DNA of 9,968 bases from Actinomycetota bacterium. Its GTDB lineage: Bacteria; Actinomycetota; Thermoleophilia; Gaiellales; Gaiellaceae. The notes under the pieces are model-generated. The model made no database searches, was not told the DNA's origin, and saw nothing but the letters and a program-made list of their open reading frames with translations. This document shows, in pieces, positions 1 to 8,267 of the stretch. The translations under genes and the position numbers were made by a program. The stretch is taken from assembly GCA_013698195.1 (NCBI GenBank), contig JACCVK010000295.1, positions 1-9,968 of the forward strand. The letters run 5' to 3'. Each line of letters starts with the position of its first letter. Position 1 is the stretch's first letter.

Positions 1-488
1 GGTATCTCGAGCGTCGCGATCGAGTCGGGCTCGTCTCCTTCGGCGGCGTCCTGCGCTGGCTGGAACCCGCGCAGGGACCTGCCCAGCGATTTCGGCTCGT
101 CGAGTCCCTGCTCGAGACAGGCGTCGAGCCGACCTACACGTGGCGAGACGTGAACATCATTCCCGCCCGCATCCTGCCGCCGAAGGCGCTCGTCCTCGCG
201 ATCACACCGCTGGTCGATCCGCGCTTCGTGACGACGGTCGCCGATCTGCGAGCACGCGGCTACGACGTGTCTGTCGTCGAGGTCGATCCCGAGCCGCTCG
301 TCGAGCCCGGACCGACAGAGCTCGACCGCCTCGCGCACCGGCTCTGGCTGCTCGAGCGTGAAGTGCTGCGTGCCCGGCTGTCTCGCCTCGGCATCGCCCA
401 GTCCCGCTGGAACGAGCAACGCGAGCTCCAGGTCGCACTCGAGGAGGTGAGAGCATTCCGCCGCCGCGCCGGGCTCGCGCGCGTCTAG
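1..488 (+). CDS. DUF58 domain protein, C-terminal part (5' end outside window)
   Basis: The frame is open from base 3 to the TAG at 486-488, giving about 161 residues with no start in view. It opens with RRDRVGLVSFGG and then WLEPAQGPAQRF, the pattern of the von Willebrand-A-like fold in DUF58 proteins, where a conserved 'DRVGLV.FG' strand precedes a Trp-Leu-Pro stretch. A second alpha/beta part (ALVLAITPLVDPRF, then RARGYDVSVVEVDP) and an Arg/Glu-rich C-terminal helix follow, both usual for actinobacterial members. DUF58 proteins typically sit beside a MoxR-type AAA ATPase and membrane proteins, and are thought to act in chaperone-like assembly of envelope or metal-dependent complexes; the exact role here is unknown. 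The MoxR partner, if present, would lie left of the window. The last 34 bases overlap the next gene and carry its ribosome binding site. Family assignment is fairly sure, function is not. Confidence 0.85.
   Translation, partial: YLERRDRVGLVSFGGVLRWLEPAQGPAQRFRLVESLLETGVEPTYTWRDVNIIPARILPPKALVLAITPLVDPRFVTTVADLRARGYDVSVVEVDPEPLVEPGPTELDRLAHRLWLLEREVLRARLSRLGIAQSRWNEQRELQVALEEVRAFRRRAGLARV
442..450 (+). promoter_or_regulatory. Strong Shine-Dalgarno site AGGAGGTGA inside the DUF58 gene
   Basis: AGGAGGTGA is an uninterrupted 9-base complement of the usual 3' tail of 16S rRNA. It lies inside the DUF58 reading frame, 4 bases before an in-frame ATT at 455 (7 bases from the GGAGG core). No ATG, GTG or TTG stands within 20 bases downstream in the membrane-protein frame. 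The site decides the start chosen for the next gene. It also encodes Glu-Glu-Val in DUF58, so chance cannot be excluded. Confidence 0.6.
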
Positions 489-994
489 CCACCGGCGTCG
501 CCTCCGTTGCCTGCGCAGCGGGGCTCGCCACGCTAGCCCTCCTCGATGCGCGGGATCTCGCGCTCACCGTCGGAGTACGGCTTGGCGCAGTGGCGCTCGT
601 GGCGCTCGTGGTTGGGCTCGTGCTCGGCTGGAGTCCGCTACTCCCGGTCTCGATCGGAGCACTCGGAGCCGCTTACGCGGTGCACCTGGCCGTGGACGAC
701 CCCGCCCTGGACTCGAAAGTGCCCCTCCTCGGTGTCGGCCTCCTGCTGACCGCCGAGCTTGCGTACTGGTCACTCGAGGAGCGAGATCGGGTCGCTACCG
801 AGCCTGGAGAGTCGCTGCGCCGAGTCGGGCTGCTCGCGGGACTCGCGCTCGGCGCGCTTGGCGCGGGAGCGGGACTGCTGGCGGTCTCCGATCTCGCGCG
901 CGCCGGAGGACTGGCGATCGACGTGCTCGGCGCGGTGGCCGCGGCTACAGCGCTCCTCGTCGTCGTGCTGCTCGCTCGCCGCCCGCCCGCGTAG
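455..994 (+). CDS. Small polytopic membrane protein downstream of DUF58 (probable ATT start)
   Basis: I do not recognise a named family. From 455 the protein has 179 residues: a short basic, proline-rich head (PPPRRARARL), then about six hydrophobic segments. These cover roughly residues 11-26, 46-59, 62-80, 88-104, 122-142 and 153-175, with a charged cytosolic-looking loop (EERDRVATEPGESLRR) around 106-121. The standard start would be GTG at 590, but that has no ribosome binding site and removes the first, clearly hydrophobic segment. The only start-like codon further up is ATT at 455, 4 bases after a perfect 9-base Shine-Dalgarno. The gene overlaps DUF58 by 34 bases, so the two are probably translationally coupled and work on the same envelope process. 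That it is a real membrane protein is likely; the ATT start is an inference, and a G-to-T error in an original ATG is the main alternative. Confidence 0.75.
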   Translation: MPPPRRARARLATGVASVACAAGLATLALLDARDLALTVGVRLGAVALVALVVGLVLGWSPLLPVSIGALGAAYAVHLAVDDPALDSKVPLLGVGLLLTAELAYWSLEERDRVATEPGESLRRVGLLAGLALGALGAGAGLLAVSDLARAGGLAIDVLGAVAAATALLVVVLLARRPPA

Positions 995-1020
995 CGGGAG
1001 CCAAGCGAGCTCGCGCTCGG
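986..1020. terminator. Possible terminator region between convergent genes
   Basis: The plus-strand membrane gene and minus-strand ftsH end only 48 bases apart. Two short stems are visible. CCCGC-GTA-GCGGG (986-998) spans the stop codon of the membrane gene. At 1001-1020, CCGAGCG / CGCTTGG read on the minus strand forms 7 pairs including one G-U, with a 6-base loop. Neither is followed by a T run, so intrinsic termination would be weak on either strand; the call rests mainly on position. Confidence 0.28.
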
Positions 1021-1042
1021 TCGAGGACGCGGCGAGCTTCGC

Positions 1043-2988
<1,946 letters not shown>

Positions 2989-2992
<4 letters not shown>

Positions 2993-3030
2993 GGTCTGTC
3001 GCAGGGTAGCACTGTGCTTTCTTCGCGCAT
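2989..3030 (-). CDS. Possible 13-codon leader frame ahead of ftsH
   Basis: In the hpt-ftsH gap an ATG at 3030-3028 opens MREESTVLPCDRP and ends in a TGA that shares ATGA with the ftsH start. An AGAAAGG lies 11 bases upstream, a rather long spacing for a ribosome binding site. The overlap would let ribosomes finishing this frame restart at ftsH, which has no good site of its own. The frame is short and also stays open far upstream inside hpt, so chance is a serious alternative. Confidence 0.25.
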
Positions 3031-3064
3031 CCCCCGCGGAACCTTTCTGCCGTTATGTTGCAGT

Positions 3065-3622
3065 TCAGGCGCTCGGCACGAGGTCCGGGTGCAGAACCGC
3101 GACGTACGGGAGGTTCCGGTAGCGCTCCGCGAAGTCGAGCCCGTAGCCGATGACGAAGCGGTTCGGGATCTCGAAACCGATGTAGCGCACCGGGACGTCG
3201 ATCTCACGCCGCTCGGGCTTCGTCAGCAGCGCACAGATCTCGAGTGAGGCGGGCTTGCGAGCCCGCAGGTTGCGCATGAGGTACGAGAGCGTGAGGCCGG
3301 AGTCGATGATGTCCTCCACGACGAGTACGTCGCGGCCGGCGATGTTGATGTCGAGATCCTTGAGGATCCGCACGACGCCGGACGAGTCGGTGGCGGCGCC
3401 GTAGCTCGAGATGGCCATGAAGTCGATCTCGCACGGCACCGTCAGCTCGCGCATGAGGTCGGCCATGAAGAAGACGGCGCCTTTGAGAACGCCGACGAGT
3501 AGAAGATCGCGCCCCGCATAGTCAGCCGAGATGTCGGCGCCGAGCTCGCCGATCCGCGCCTGGAGCGCCTGCTCCTCGATCAGGACCTCCCCCACGCCGC
3601 TCGCAAGCTCCGTCTGCGTCAT
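3065..3622 (-). CDS. hpt: Hypoxanthine phosphoribosyltransferase
   Basis: This cytosolic purine-salvage enzyme joins hypoxanthine (and usually guanine) to PRPP, giving IMP or GMP. The 185 residues match the family's usual length of about 180. GVLKGAVFFMADL (44-56) is the first phosphate-binding loop. VVEDIIDSGLTL (101-112) is the PRPP-binding signature with its acidic pair E103-D104. LLTKPERR (142-149) carries the purine-contacting Lys, and FVIGYGLDFAERYRNLP (156-172) is the C-terminal base-binding region. The frame is open upstream, but that part reads as tilS in another frame. ATG at 3622 gives the family N-terminus and overlaps the tilS stop by four bases (ATGA), indicating coupled translation; an in-frame ATG at 3640 is the alternative. 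The tilS-hpt-ftsH order is common in bacteria. Confidence 0.97.
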   Translation of the reverse strand: MTQTELASGVGEVLIEEQALQARIGELGADISADYAGRDLLLVGVLKGAVFFMADLMRELTVPCEIDFMAISSYGAATDSSGVVRILKDLDINIAGRDVLVVEDIIDSGLTLSYLMRNLRARKPASLEICALLTKPERREIDVPVRYIGFEIPNRFVIGYGLDFAERYRNLPYVAVLHPDLVPSA

Positions 3623-4617
3623 CCTTCCCCATCTTTCCATGCCCGCACGACCCCTTCCCAGCCAGGGGCCTCCGCGATGCCCGGGACCGACACCACTTCG
3701 TCGCCGGAGACGACGAGCGGCCAGGTGTCGCGCTCGGAGCTCGGCACCTTCGCGTCCACGAAGAGATCCTGCACTTTCTTCTTCCGCCCTGCGAGCCGGT
3801 CGCCGGGGCGACGCGTGCGCACGACGAGGCTCGGCGACTCGCTTTCGATGTGCCATGGGCCGAACTCGACCCGTCCTTCGAGCTGCAGCGTGTCGTACTC
3901 GCGCACCGCACGGATCCCGTGCCCGAGGTCGGCGCGCTTGGTGCCGGCGGTCGAGGCGAGCAGCTCGGCGAGGGTGCGCTCGAGACCGCGCGGCAGGCGC
4001 GACTCGCCGCGCGCGAGGCCGAGGAGGTTGCTCTCCGCCGCGGGATGAAGTCGACGCAGGAGCGGGAGGATCTCCTCGCGGATCAGCCCGCGCTTCGTGT
4101 CGGGGTTCGAGGAATCCGCGCGAACGGGAAGGCCATGCTCGGCGCAGTACCGCTCGGTCTCCTCGCGCCAGACTTGGAGTAGGGGGCGGACGACACCGTC
4201 CTCGCGCCGCGGCTTGATCGCTTTGGTCGTTCCAGAGGAGACGATGCGGTAGAGGACGGTCTCGACCTGGTCGGACGCCGTGTGGCCGGTGGCGCGCAGG
4301 CCTCGTCCTTCGGTCAGCCGGTAGCGAGTCGCGCGGAGCTCGGCCTCGGTCGCGCCTTGTGGCTGTGAGCCAGAGGGCTCGAGGACGACGGCGCCGAACT
4401 GCTCGCGACAGTGGTTCGCATCGGCTTCGGACTCTGCTCCCCGGAGACCGTGGTTGACATGCACGGCCGACACGGAGTAGCCGAGGTCACCGAGGACGTG
4501 CCAGAGACACGTCGAGTCGGCTCCTCCCGAGACAAGACAGACCACGTCCCCCGAGGCTGGAATCAGCTCGTGCTCGCGGATGAAGCGTTCGACACGCTCG
4601 CGCAGGGCGATTGCCAT
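3619..4617 (-). CDS. tilS: tRNA(Ile)-lysidine synthetase
   Basis: TilS uses ATP to attach lysine to C34 of the tRNA-Ile with a CAU anticodon, so that it reads AUA instead of AUG; it is normally essential. Of 332 residues, LVSGGADS (28-35) is the PP-loop of N-type ATP pyrophosphatases. VNHGLRG (54-60) and GHTASDQVET (111-120) are the following family motifs, and GVVRPLL (141-147) plus DSSNPDTKRG (168-177) complete the catalytic domain. The last of these departs slightly from the common HHADDQ wording, with T and S at two places. The C-terminal stretch RRPGDRLAGRKKKVQDLF (269-286) is the small TilS C-terminal domain. The protein is shorter than E. coli TilS (432) because the linker domain is reduced, as in other short forms. 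No strong Shine-Dalgarno precedes the ATG. The upstream lipoprotein frame runs 131 bases into this gene, probably through a frameshift. Confidence 0.97.
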   Translation of the reverse strand: MAIALRERVERFIREHELIPASGDVVCLVSGGADSTCLWHVLGDLGYSVSAVHVNHGLRGAESEADANHCREQFGAVVLEPSGSQPQGATEAELRATRYRLTEGRGLRATGHTASDQVETVLYRIVSSGTTKAIKPRREDGVVRPLLQVWREETERYCAEHGLPVRADSSNPDTKRGLIREEILPLLRRLHPAAESNLLGLARGESRLPRGLERTLAELLASTAGTKRADLGHGIRAVREYDTLQLEGRVEFGPWHIESESPSLVVRTRRPGDRLAGRKKKVQDLFVDAKVPSSERDTWPLVVSGDEVVSVPGIAEAPGWEGVVRAWKDGEG

Positions 4618-5539
4618 GCCCCGATTCTGCCGAGTACCTAGCTCCGGAGCGAGAACGCGTCGACGCGTCGGCGGCGGCCGGCACCTCGACCCTCACCGAG
4701 TCGCCGTAGTCGAAGAGCTCCATCTCGAACGAGCCGCCTGCCTCCTGCCCGTCCACCGACATCGAGAGCTGCATCTTCATGCGCCGGATCAGCCGCTCTT
4801 CGTCGACCCAGACGTCCACCGGGATGTTCTGCACGGTACCGTCGAAGCTCTGCAGCTGGCCGAGGAGCCCGGGCTCGTTCGCCTGCGAAACCGCGCTCGC
4901 CAGAGCTTTCTGCCAGTCGACGACCGCGAAGTAATGCGATGTCGGGACGCCGCGGACGTTCTCCGTCCCGACGAGCGTGACCTCGCCGGCCACCGAACGC
5001 AGGTAGTCGAGCACCTGTCGCGGATCGCTGCCGTTCGCGAATGACTCGAGCTCTCCGAAGTCCGTGCCCTGCATGCGCGCTGCTTGCGCAAGATCGATGC
5101 TGACCCATTCCTTCCCGGAGGGCAACTCGCTCCTGAGGAACGGCATCCGCATGTACGCGACGTTGCCGTCCAGCACCATGTCGAGCTTCCAGTTGGACGG
5201 ATCGCCGAGACCGGCAAGTGCCGCGTCGCCGGACGAGCCGGCAAATCCGCCGACCAGCTCGGCGAAGGAGCTGAGATCCATGGTCAGCTCGGCTTTCTTC
5301 GCAGGCGTGTCGTAGGCGCCGCTGGCTCCGAATGCGAGAGGCGCGTCGAGCCCGGGCATCCGCAACTCGTACTCGAGCTCGAAGCGCGCCGAGCCTACCC
5401 GCTCGGTCGAGTCTGCGACGGGAGCGAGGCTGTCGAGCACGGGTAGAGCTGCTGCGTCGCCGCTGCTCTGACTTCCGCCGCAGCCCACCAGCAAGGAGCC
5501 GAACGCCAACATCACAGGAATGAGCTTGCCGAGCCGCAT
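4487..5539 (-). CDS. Secreted lipoprotein, LppX/LolA-like pattern, with a suspected C-terminal frameshift
   Basis: The first 20 residues form a lipoprotein signal: a basic start (MRLGK), a hydrophobic core, and lipobox LVGC with Cys20, followed by a Gly/Ser/Ala-rich linker. Residues 45-290 contain repeated beta-strand-like stretches (SARFELEYELRM, KLDMVLDGNVAYMRMP, PVDVWVDEERLIRRMKMQ, FEMELFDYGDSVRVEVP). That pattern recalls LppX/LprG and LolA-type lipid-binding lipoproteins; the match is by pattern only and the ligand is unknown. The ATG at 5539 lies 6 bases after AGGAGG; GTG at 5542 also fits the frame but is only 3 bases from it. After VPAAADA the frame becomes Arg/Ser-rich and overlaps tilS by 131 bases. 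Restoring one base near 4665 gives VDAFSLRS and a TAG at 4640-4638, about 300 residues in all, leaving 20 bases before tilS. I think that is the true end. Confidence 0.82.
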   Translation of the reverse strand: MRLGKLIPVMLAFGSLLVGCGGSQSSGDAAALPVLDSLAPVADSTERVGSARFELEYELRMPGLDAPLAFGASGAYDTPAKKAELTMDLSSFAELVGGFAGSSGDAALAGLGDPSNWKLDMVLDGNVAYMRMPFLRSELPSGKEWVSIDLAQAARMQGTDFGELESFANGSDPRQVLDYLRSVAGEVTLVGTENVRGVPTSHYFAVVDWQKALASAVSQANEPGLLGQLQSFDGTVQNIPVDVWVDEERLIRRMKMQLSMSVDGQEAGGSFEMELFDYGDSVRVEVPAAADASTRSRSGARYSAESGHGNRPARACRTLHPRARADSSLGGRGLSCLGRSRLDVSLARPR

Positions 5540-5545
5540 CACGTA

Positions 5546-5551
5546 CCTCCT
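5546..5551 (-). promoter_or_regulatory. Shine-Dalgarno site of the lipoprotein gene
   Basis: AGGAGG on the minus strand stands 6 bases before ATG 5539 and 3 bases before GTG 5542, favouring the ATG. It lies in the 18-base gap after the TAA of the upstream membrane gene. It is part of a small inverted repeat (ACCT-CAGG-AGGT, 5545-5556) that is probably too weak to hide the site. Confidence 0.75.
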
Positions 5552-5557
5552 GAGGTC

Positions 5558-6757
5558 TTAGGTTCCAAAGCTCGAGCGTCCGGCTGCCTGCGCTGCGATG
5601 GAAAGGCCCTGGCGGACGTCCCCGGAGTTCGAGAGGTCGACCGCAACGAGCACCAAGGACTGCATTGCCAGCCCGAACGCCGGCCACCCGCGCCGGCCCG
5701 CGAGGCCGCCGAGGACGAGAGCGAGCGCATACCCAGCCGGGCTTAGCGCCGCAGCGATCCAGAGCGCCTCGGACTCGTCCGCCGGGGTCATGATTCCGAC
5801 CGCGAGCACGACGAGGCAGCTCCAGACGAGCACCCTTGCCGACGCTCGGTACCCGTCACGGGACAGCGCACAGAGGACGAGCACGGCCAGCGGTAGGCCG
5901 TAGCGCGCATTCGCGTGCAACGCCGACCCGGCGCCGATATAGCCGGCCGTGATGAACGTCGCGAGACCGACCGCGAGGAGCGGAAGGCGGGCCGGCTCCG
6001 CGAGCCGCACTCCGTACGCGAAAACCGGGACGAGCGGCAACAGCACGAGCGCGGTGGCGAGAAGGCCCCAACCGACTGCTGTGAGCGCAAAGACCACCGG
6101 TGACCCTCCATGGCCGACGTCGGTGTACTCGCCGAAACGCAGAAGTGCGAGGGCGACGAGCGCCGCGCTGCCGAAACCCGCGATGGCCGGCCGCAGCGGC
6201 GCGCGTAGCACGAGAGCCGCGACGAGCCAACCGAAGGCGACGGCAGCAAACGTCACGTCGACTGTGATCGCGAGTGCAAGCACGAGCGCTGCAAGCCAGG
6301 GACGTCCTCGACCGAGCGCAAGCGCCCAGACGACGATTCCGAGGGCGCCGACGAGGTCGGGCATCACGAAGACGCCCCAGAAGAGCGCTGGCGCGACCGC
6401 GACGGCGATTGCCGTTCGGGCCGGTTCACCGCCCCACTCGCGCGCCAGGGCGGCCGCAACGGTGACCAGCAGCATCGCGATCCCGGCGTTGAGCGTCAGG
6501 TACCCGGCGACCCCGAGCGCGCCTGCGAGAGGCCCGATGACGGGCGAGAAGCCAGCCCCTCCTCCGAGAAAAATGGACTCGTCCGGGTCGATCCAAGGTT
6601 CGTGCCAGCCGACGGACGGCAAGAACCGTGCAGCGACGAGCGCGGCCGCCAGCCACAACGCCGGCGTGACGTAGACCGCCGCGTCACTCGATGCCCGCCG
6701 CACGCCGGGAGCCCCGAGATCGAGAGCGAGCGCATGCGGGCGCCAGTGCCGCACCAT
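5558..6757 (-). CDS. Polytopic membrane protein, GT-C glycosyltransferase-like pattern
   Basis: The 399 residues are mostly hydrophobic and contain about 10-12 membrane segments from residue 27 to 375. After the first helix comes a loop with acidic residues (WIDPDESIF, 46-54). Mid-protein is VMPDLVGALGIVVWAL followed by GRGRPWLAALVLALAIT, and later HANARYGLPLAVLVL. These resemble GT-C glycosyltransferases, which use lipid-linked sugars on the outer face of the membrane: an acidic first external loop, a 'kPDL..a...la...grp..ag' stretch and a late 'RY.lP' motif. This is pattern similarity and no substrate can be named. ATG at 6757 is chosen; a GGAGGAG lies 14 bases upstream, rather far. An in-frame TTG at 6793 would overlap the stop of the phosphatase gene (TTGA) and add 12 residues. 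The lipoprotein gene follows after 18 bases, so the two may work together at the envelope. Confidence 0.8.
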   Translation of the reverse strand: MVRHWRPHALALDLGAPGVRRASSDAAVYVTPALWLAAALVAARFLPSVGWHEPWIDPDESIFLGGGAGFSPVIGPLAGALGVAGYLTLNAGIAMLLVTVAAALAREWGGEPARTAIAVAVAPALFWGVFVMPDLVGALGIVVWALALGRGRPWLAALVLALAITVDVTFAAVAFGWLVAALVLRAPLRPAIAGFGSAALVALALLRFGEYTDVGHGGSPVVFALTAVGWGLLATALVLLPLVPVFAYGVRLAEPARLPLLAVGLATFITAGYIGAGSALHANARYGLPLAVLVLCALSRDGYRASARVLVWSCLVVLAVGIMTPADESEALWIAAALSPAGYALALVLGGLAGRRGWPAFGLAMQSLVLVAVDLSNSGDVRQGLSIAAQAAGRSSFGT

Positions 6758-6789
6758 GCTCGAAGGGTCGGCTCCTCCCGGGGGGCCTC

Positions 6790-7404
6790 TCAACCTTCGT
6801 TCGGGGGATCCCGAAAGCGCGGTTCCGAGCTCCAGGACTCGAGCAGCGCAGCCGCGCGCTCGACGTCGCCTGCCGAGAGACGGTGGGCCACGGCATGCTG
6901 TACCGGTGCCATGCGCGCCGCCGGGACACGACCGTCCGCAGCGTCGATGACATAGCGGAGCGGGAGCGCGTGGCCGACTGCGAGGACGACCTGCTCGGGG
7001 CGAGCGAGCAGAAGTCTGAGCCCACGGGCGAATCTTGCGGCCGCGTCCGCGCGGCTCTCGCCTCCTGCGGGCGCGCGCACGTCAGGCAACTCGGTCCAGG
7101 CCCACCCGCGATAGGCGTCCAGAGGCCCGCCGTCGTAGCGGCCGAACTGGATCTCGTTGAGCTCGGGCACCACGATCTGCGGAACTTCGCGCCCGGCGAG
7201 AGCGAGCTCGAGCGTCTCCCGCGTCCGTTGCAGCTCCGTCGAGACTCCGAGGTCGATGCGCTCGCCGGCGAGTGCCTCCGCCAGTCTGCGGCCCTGCTCG
7301 ACGCCTTCGGAGGTCAAGCCCTCGCCGGGAGGCGAGGACGATGCAGTTCCGGCGTCACGGTTGGAGATGGCGAAGCCGTGGCGCGCGAGAAGCAGCTTCT
7401 TCAA
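6790..7404 (-). CDS. Histidine phosphatase family protein (phosphoglycerate mutase-like), TTG start
   Basis: The protein has 204 residues and belongs to the superfamily that transfers phosphate through a histidine. ARHG places the phospho-accepting His9. LTSEGVEQGRRLAEAL (30-45) is the usual helix, STELQRTRET (55-64) gives the conserved Arg60, and Glu84 (in LNEIQFGRYDG) sits where the catalytic acid is expected. VGHALPLRYV (143-152) brings the second His145. The substrate is unknown; members act on sugar phosphates, nucleotides, cofactor precursors or phosphoproteins. The frame is open far upstream, but that part is the acetyltransferase gene in another frame. TTG at 7404 puts KKLLLARHG right at the N-terminus, as the family requires, and lies 4 bases after the upstream stop. 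There is no good Shine-Dalgarno, so initiation probably relies on coupling. The last residues (SEPRFRDPPNEG) are a polar tail. Confidence 0.9.
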   Translation of the reverse strand: MKKLLLARHGFAISNRDAGTASSSPPGEGLTSEGVEQGRRLAEALAGERIDLGVSTELQRTRETLELALAGREVPQIVVPELNEIQFGRYDGGPLDAYRGWAWTELPDVRAPAGGESRADAAARFARGLRLLLARPEQVVLAVGHALPLRYVIDAADGRVPAARMAPVQHAVAHRLSAGDVERAAALLESWSSEPRFRDPPNEG

Positions 7405-7408
7405 CGTT

Positions 7409-8176
7409 TCACAGCAGGATCGAGCGGTAGTCGAGCGCGTGCTCCATCCCGATCGACTCGTAGAGACGGATCGCGGGCACGTTCTCGGCACGCACGAAGA
7501 GGCAGACGGCAGGGACGGACTCGAGCAGCCTGCGGCACAGGTCGCGTAGCCCGCGGCCGCCGTAGCCACCTCGACGAGCCGGCGGGTCGACCCAGACCTG
7601 CTGGAGCTGCACGGCCGAACGGGTCCAGGCAGAGGCCTCGGCCTTGAACAGGATCGTCCCACCCTCCTCCCAGAGCCAGGACCTCCCCTCCTCGATCTGT
7701 GCCCGCGTGCGCCAGCGGAAGCCCTCGGCGTCACGGCGCATCGGATCGACGCCGAGCTCCTGCTCGTGGGCGGCCGCGCACGCGGGCAGGAGCAGCTCGA
7801 AGTCGTCGTGCCTTGCGGGTCGAAGGCCCGTGTCGCCGTTGTCGGGAACCTCGTGGATCACGAACACCGGCTGACCGGGGCGATCCTCACGCGGCTCCGG
7901 CAGCCTCGCACGCGCGTGTGCCCACAGCTCGCTGACGGCACGCGCCTCGCCGATGAGCATCCTCGGGCCTGCGCGGGCCACCTCGCGGGCAAAGGTCCCG
8001 CACTCCTCACCGGAGGGCACCGCGTTCACCCCGACGTGGCAGAGGGCGACGAGCTCGTCCACCTCTGCAAGTCCTACGAAGCGGCCGACACCGCGCCGGG
8101 CGGCGTCCTCGAGGAAGACGCGCTCGATCGGGTCCTCGGCGCAGAAACGGAGGATCTGCTCGAGGGTGGGATGCAT
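7409..8176 (-). CDS. GNAT family N-acetyltransferase with N-terminal DUF4081-like domain
   Basis: The 255-residue protein has two parts. Residues 1-110 (FCAEDPIERVFLED near the start, then PRMLIGEARAVSELW) resemble the DUF4081 domain found before some actinobacterial acetyltransferases. Residues 117-255 form a GNAT domain: LQQVWVDPPARRGGYGGRG (191-209) is the strand and acetyl-CoA pyrophosphate loop, and LFVRAENVPAIRLYESIGM (226-244) is the C-terminal motif with conserved Asn and Tyr. It would transfer an acetyl group from acetyl-CoA to an unknown amine in the cytosol. ATG 8176 is chosen, with a weak GAGAG upstream. An in-frame GTG at 8191 adds five residues and would be nearly leaderless from the candidate promoter TAGAGT. 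It is the first gene of the long minus-strand run; the phosphatase starts 4 bases after its stop. Confidence 0.88.
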   Translation of the reverse strand: MHPTLEQILRFCAEDPIERVFLEDAARRGVGRFVGLAEVDELVALCHVGVNAVPSGEECGTFAREVARAGPRMLIGEARAVSELWAHARARLPEPREDRPGQPVFVIHEVPDNGDTGLRPARHDDFELLLPACAAAHEQELGVDPMRRDAEGFRWRTRAQIEEGRSWLWEEGGTILFKAEASAWTRSAVQLQQVWVDPPARRGGYGGRGLRDLCRRLLESVPAVCLFVRAENVPAIRLYESIGMEHALDYRSILL

Positions 8177-8193
8177 CAGCTCTCGCGGCACGG

Positions 8194-8229
8194 CGTGAGA
8201 ACTCTAAGAGAGCACGAGCCAGCGGTTCC
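8194..8229 (-). promoter_or_regulatory. Candidate promoter for the minus-strand operon
   Basis: On the minus strand GGAACC (8229-8224) and TAGAGT (8206-8201) are 17 bases apart. TAGAGT fits the actinobacterial -10 pattern TANNNT. GGAACC is not a TTGACA-type -35 but resembles ECF-sigma -35 elements. Transcription would start near 8194, giving a leader of a few bases to GTG 8191 or about 18 bases to ATG 8176. Its place upstream of a seven-gene run supports it; the motifs are short. Confidence 0.35.
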
Positions 8230-8255
8230 GCGCATCCTGCGGCGGAGGAAATCCA

Positions 8256-8261
8256 TAGGGT
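8256..8261 (+). promoter_or_regulatory. Candidate -10 element for deoD (possibly leaderless)
   Basis: TAGGGT matches TANNNT and ends 6 bases before the deoD GTG. Transcription could therefore start at the G of the start codon, giving a leaderless message, which is common in Actinobacteria. I see no convincing -35. Alternatively AGGG at 8257-8260 is a weak Shine-Dalgarno 7 bases before the GTG; the two readings exclude each other. Confidence 0.35.
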
Positions 8262-8267
8262 TCTCCC

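Noticed and set aside
591..608. Two copies of TGGCGCTCG in tandem
   Set aside because: They simply encode Ala-Leu-Val repeats of a membrane helix.
3623..3856. 78-residue N-terminal extension of Hpt
   Set aside because: The region encodes the conserved TilS C-terminal domain in another frame, and Hpt proteins begin near MTQTEL.
5545..5556. Inverted repeat ACCT-CAGG-AGGT over the lipoprotein ribosome site
   Set aside because: A 4-base stem is too short to act as a convincing translational switch; it follows from the AGGAGG itself.
4638..5687. 349-codon minus-strand frame overlapping the lipoprotein
   Set aside because: The translation is Arg-rich noise in another frame; only its last eight codons matter, as the likely true end of the lipoprotein.
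7405..7734. 110-residue N-terminal extension of the histidine phosphatase
   Set aside because: It is a Ser/Arg-rich shadow of the acetyltransferase; the family's RHG motif belongs within the first ten residues, as the TTG start gives.
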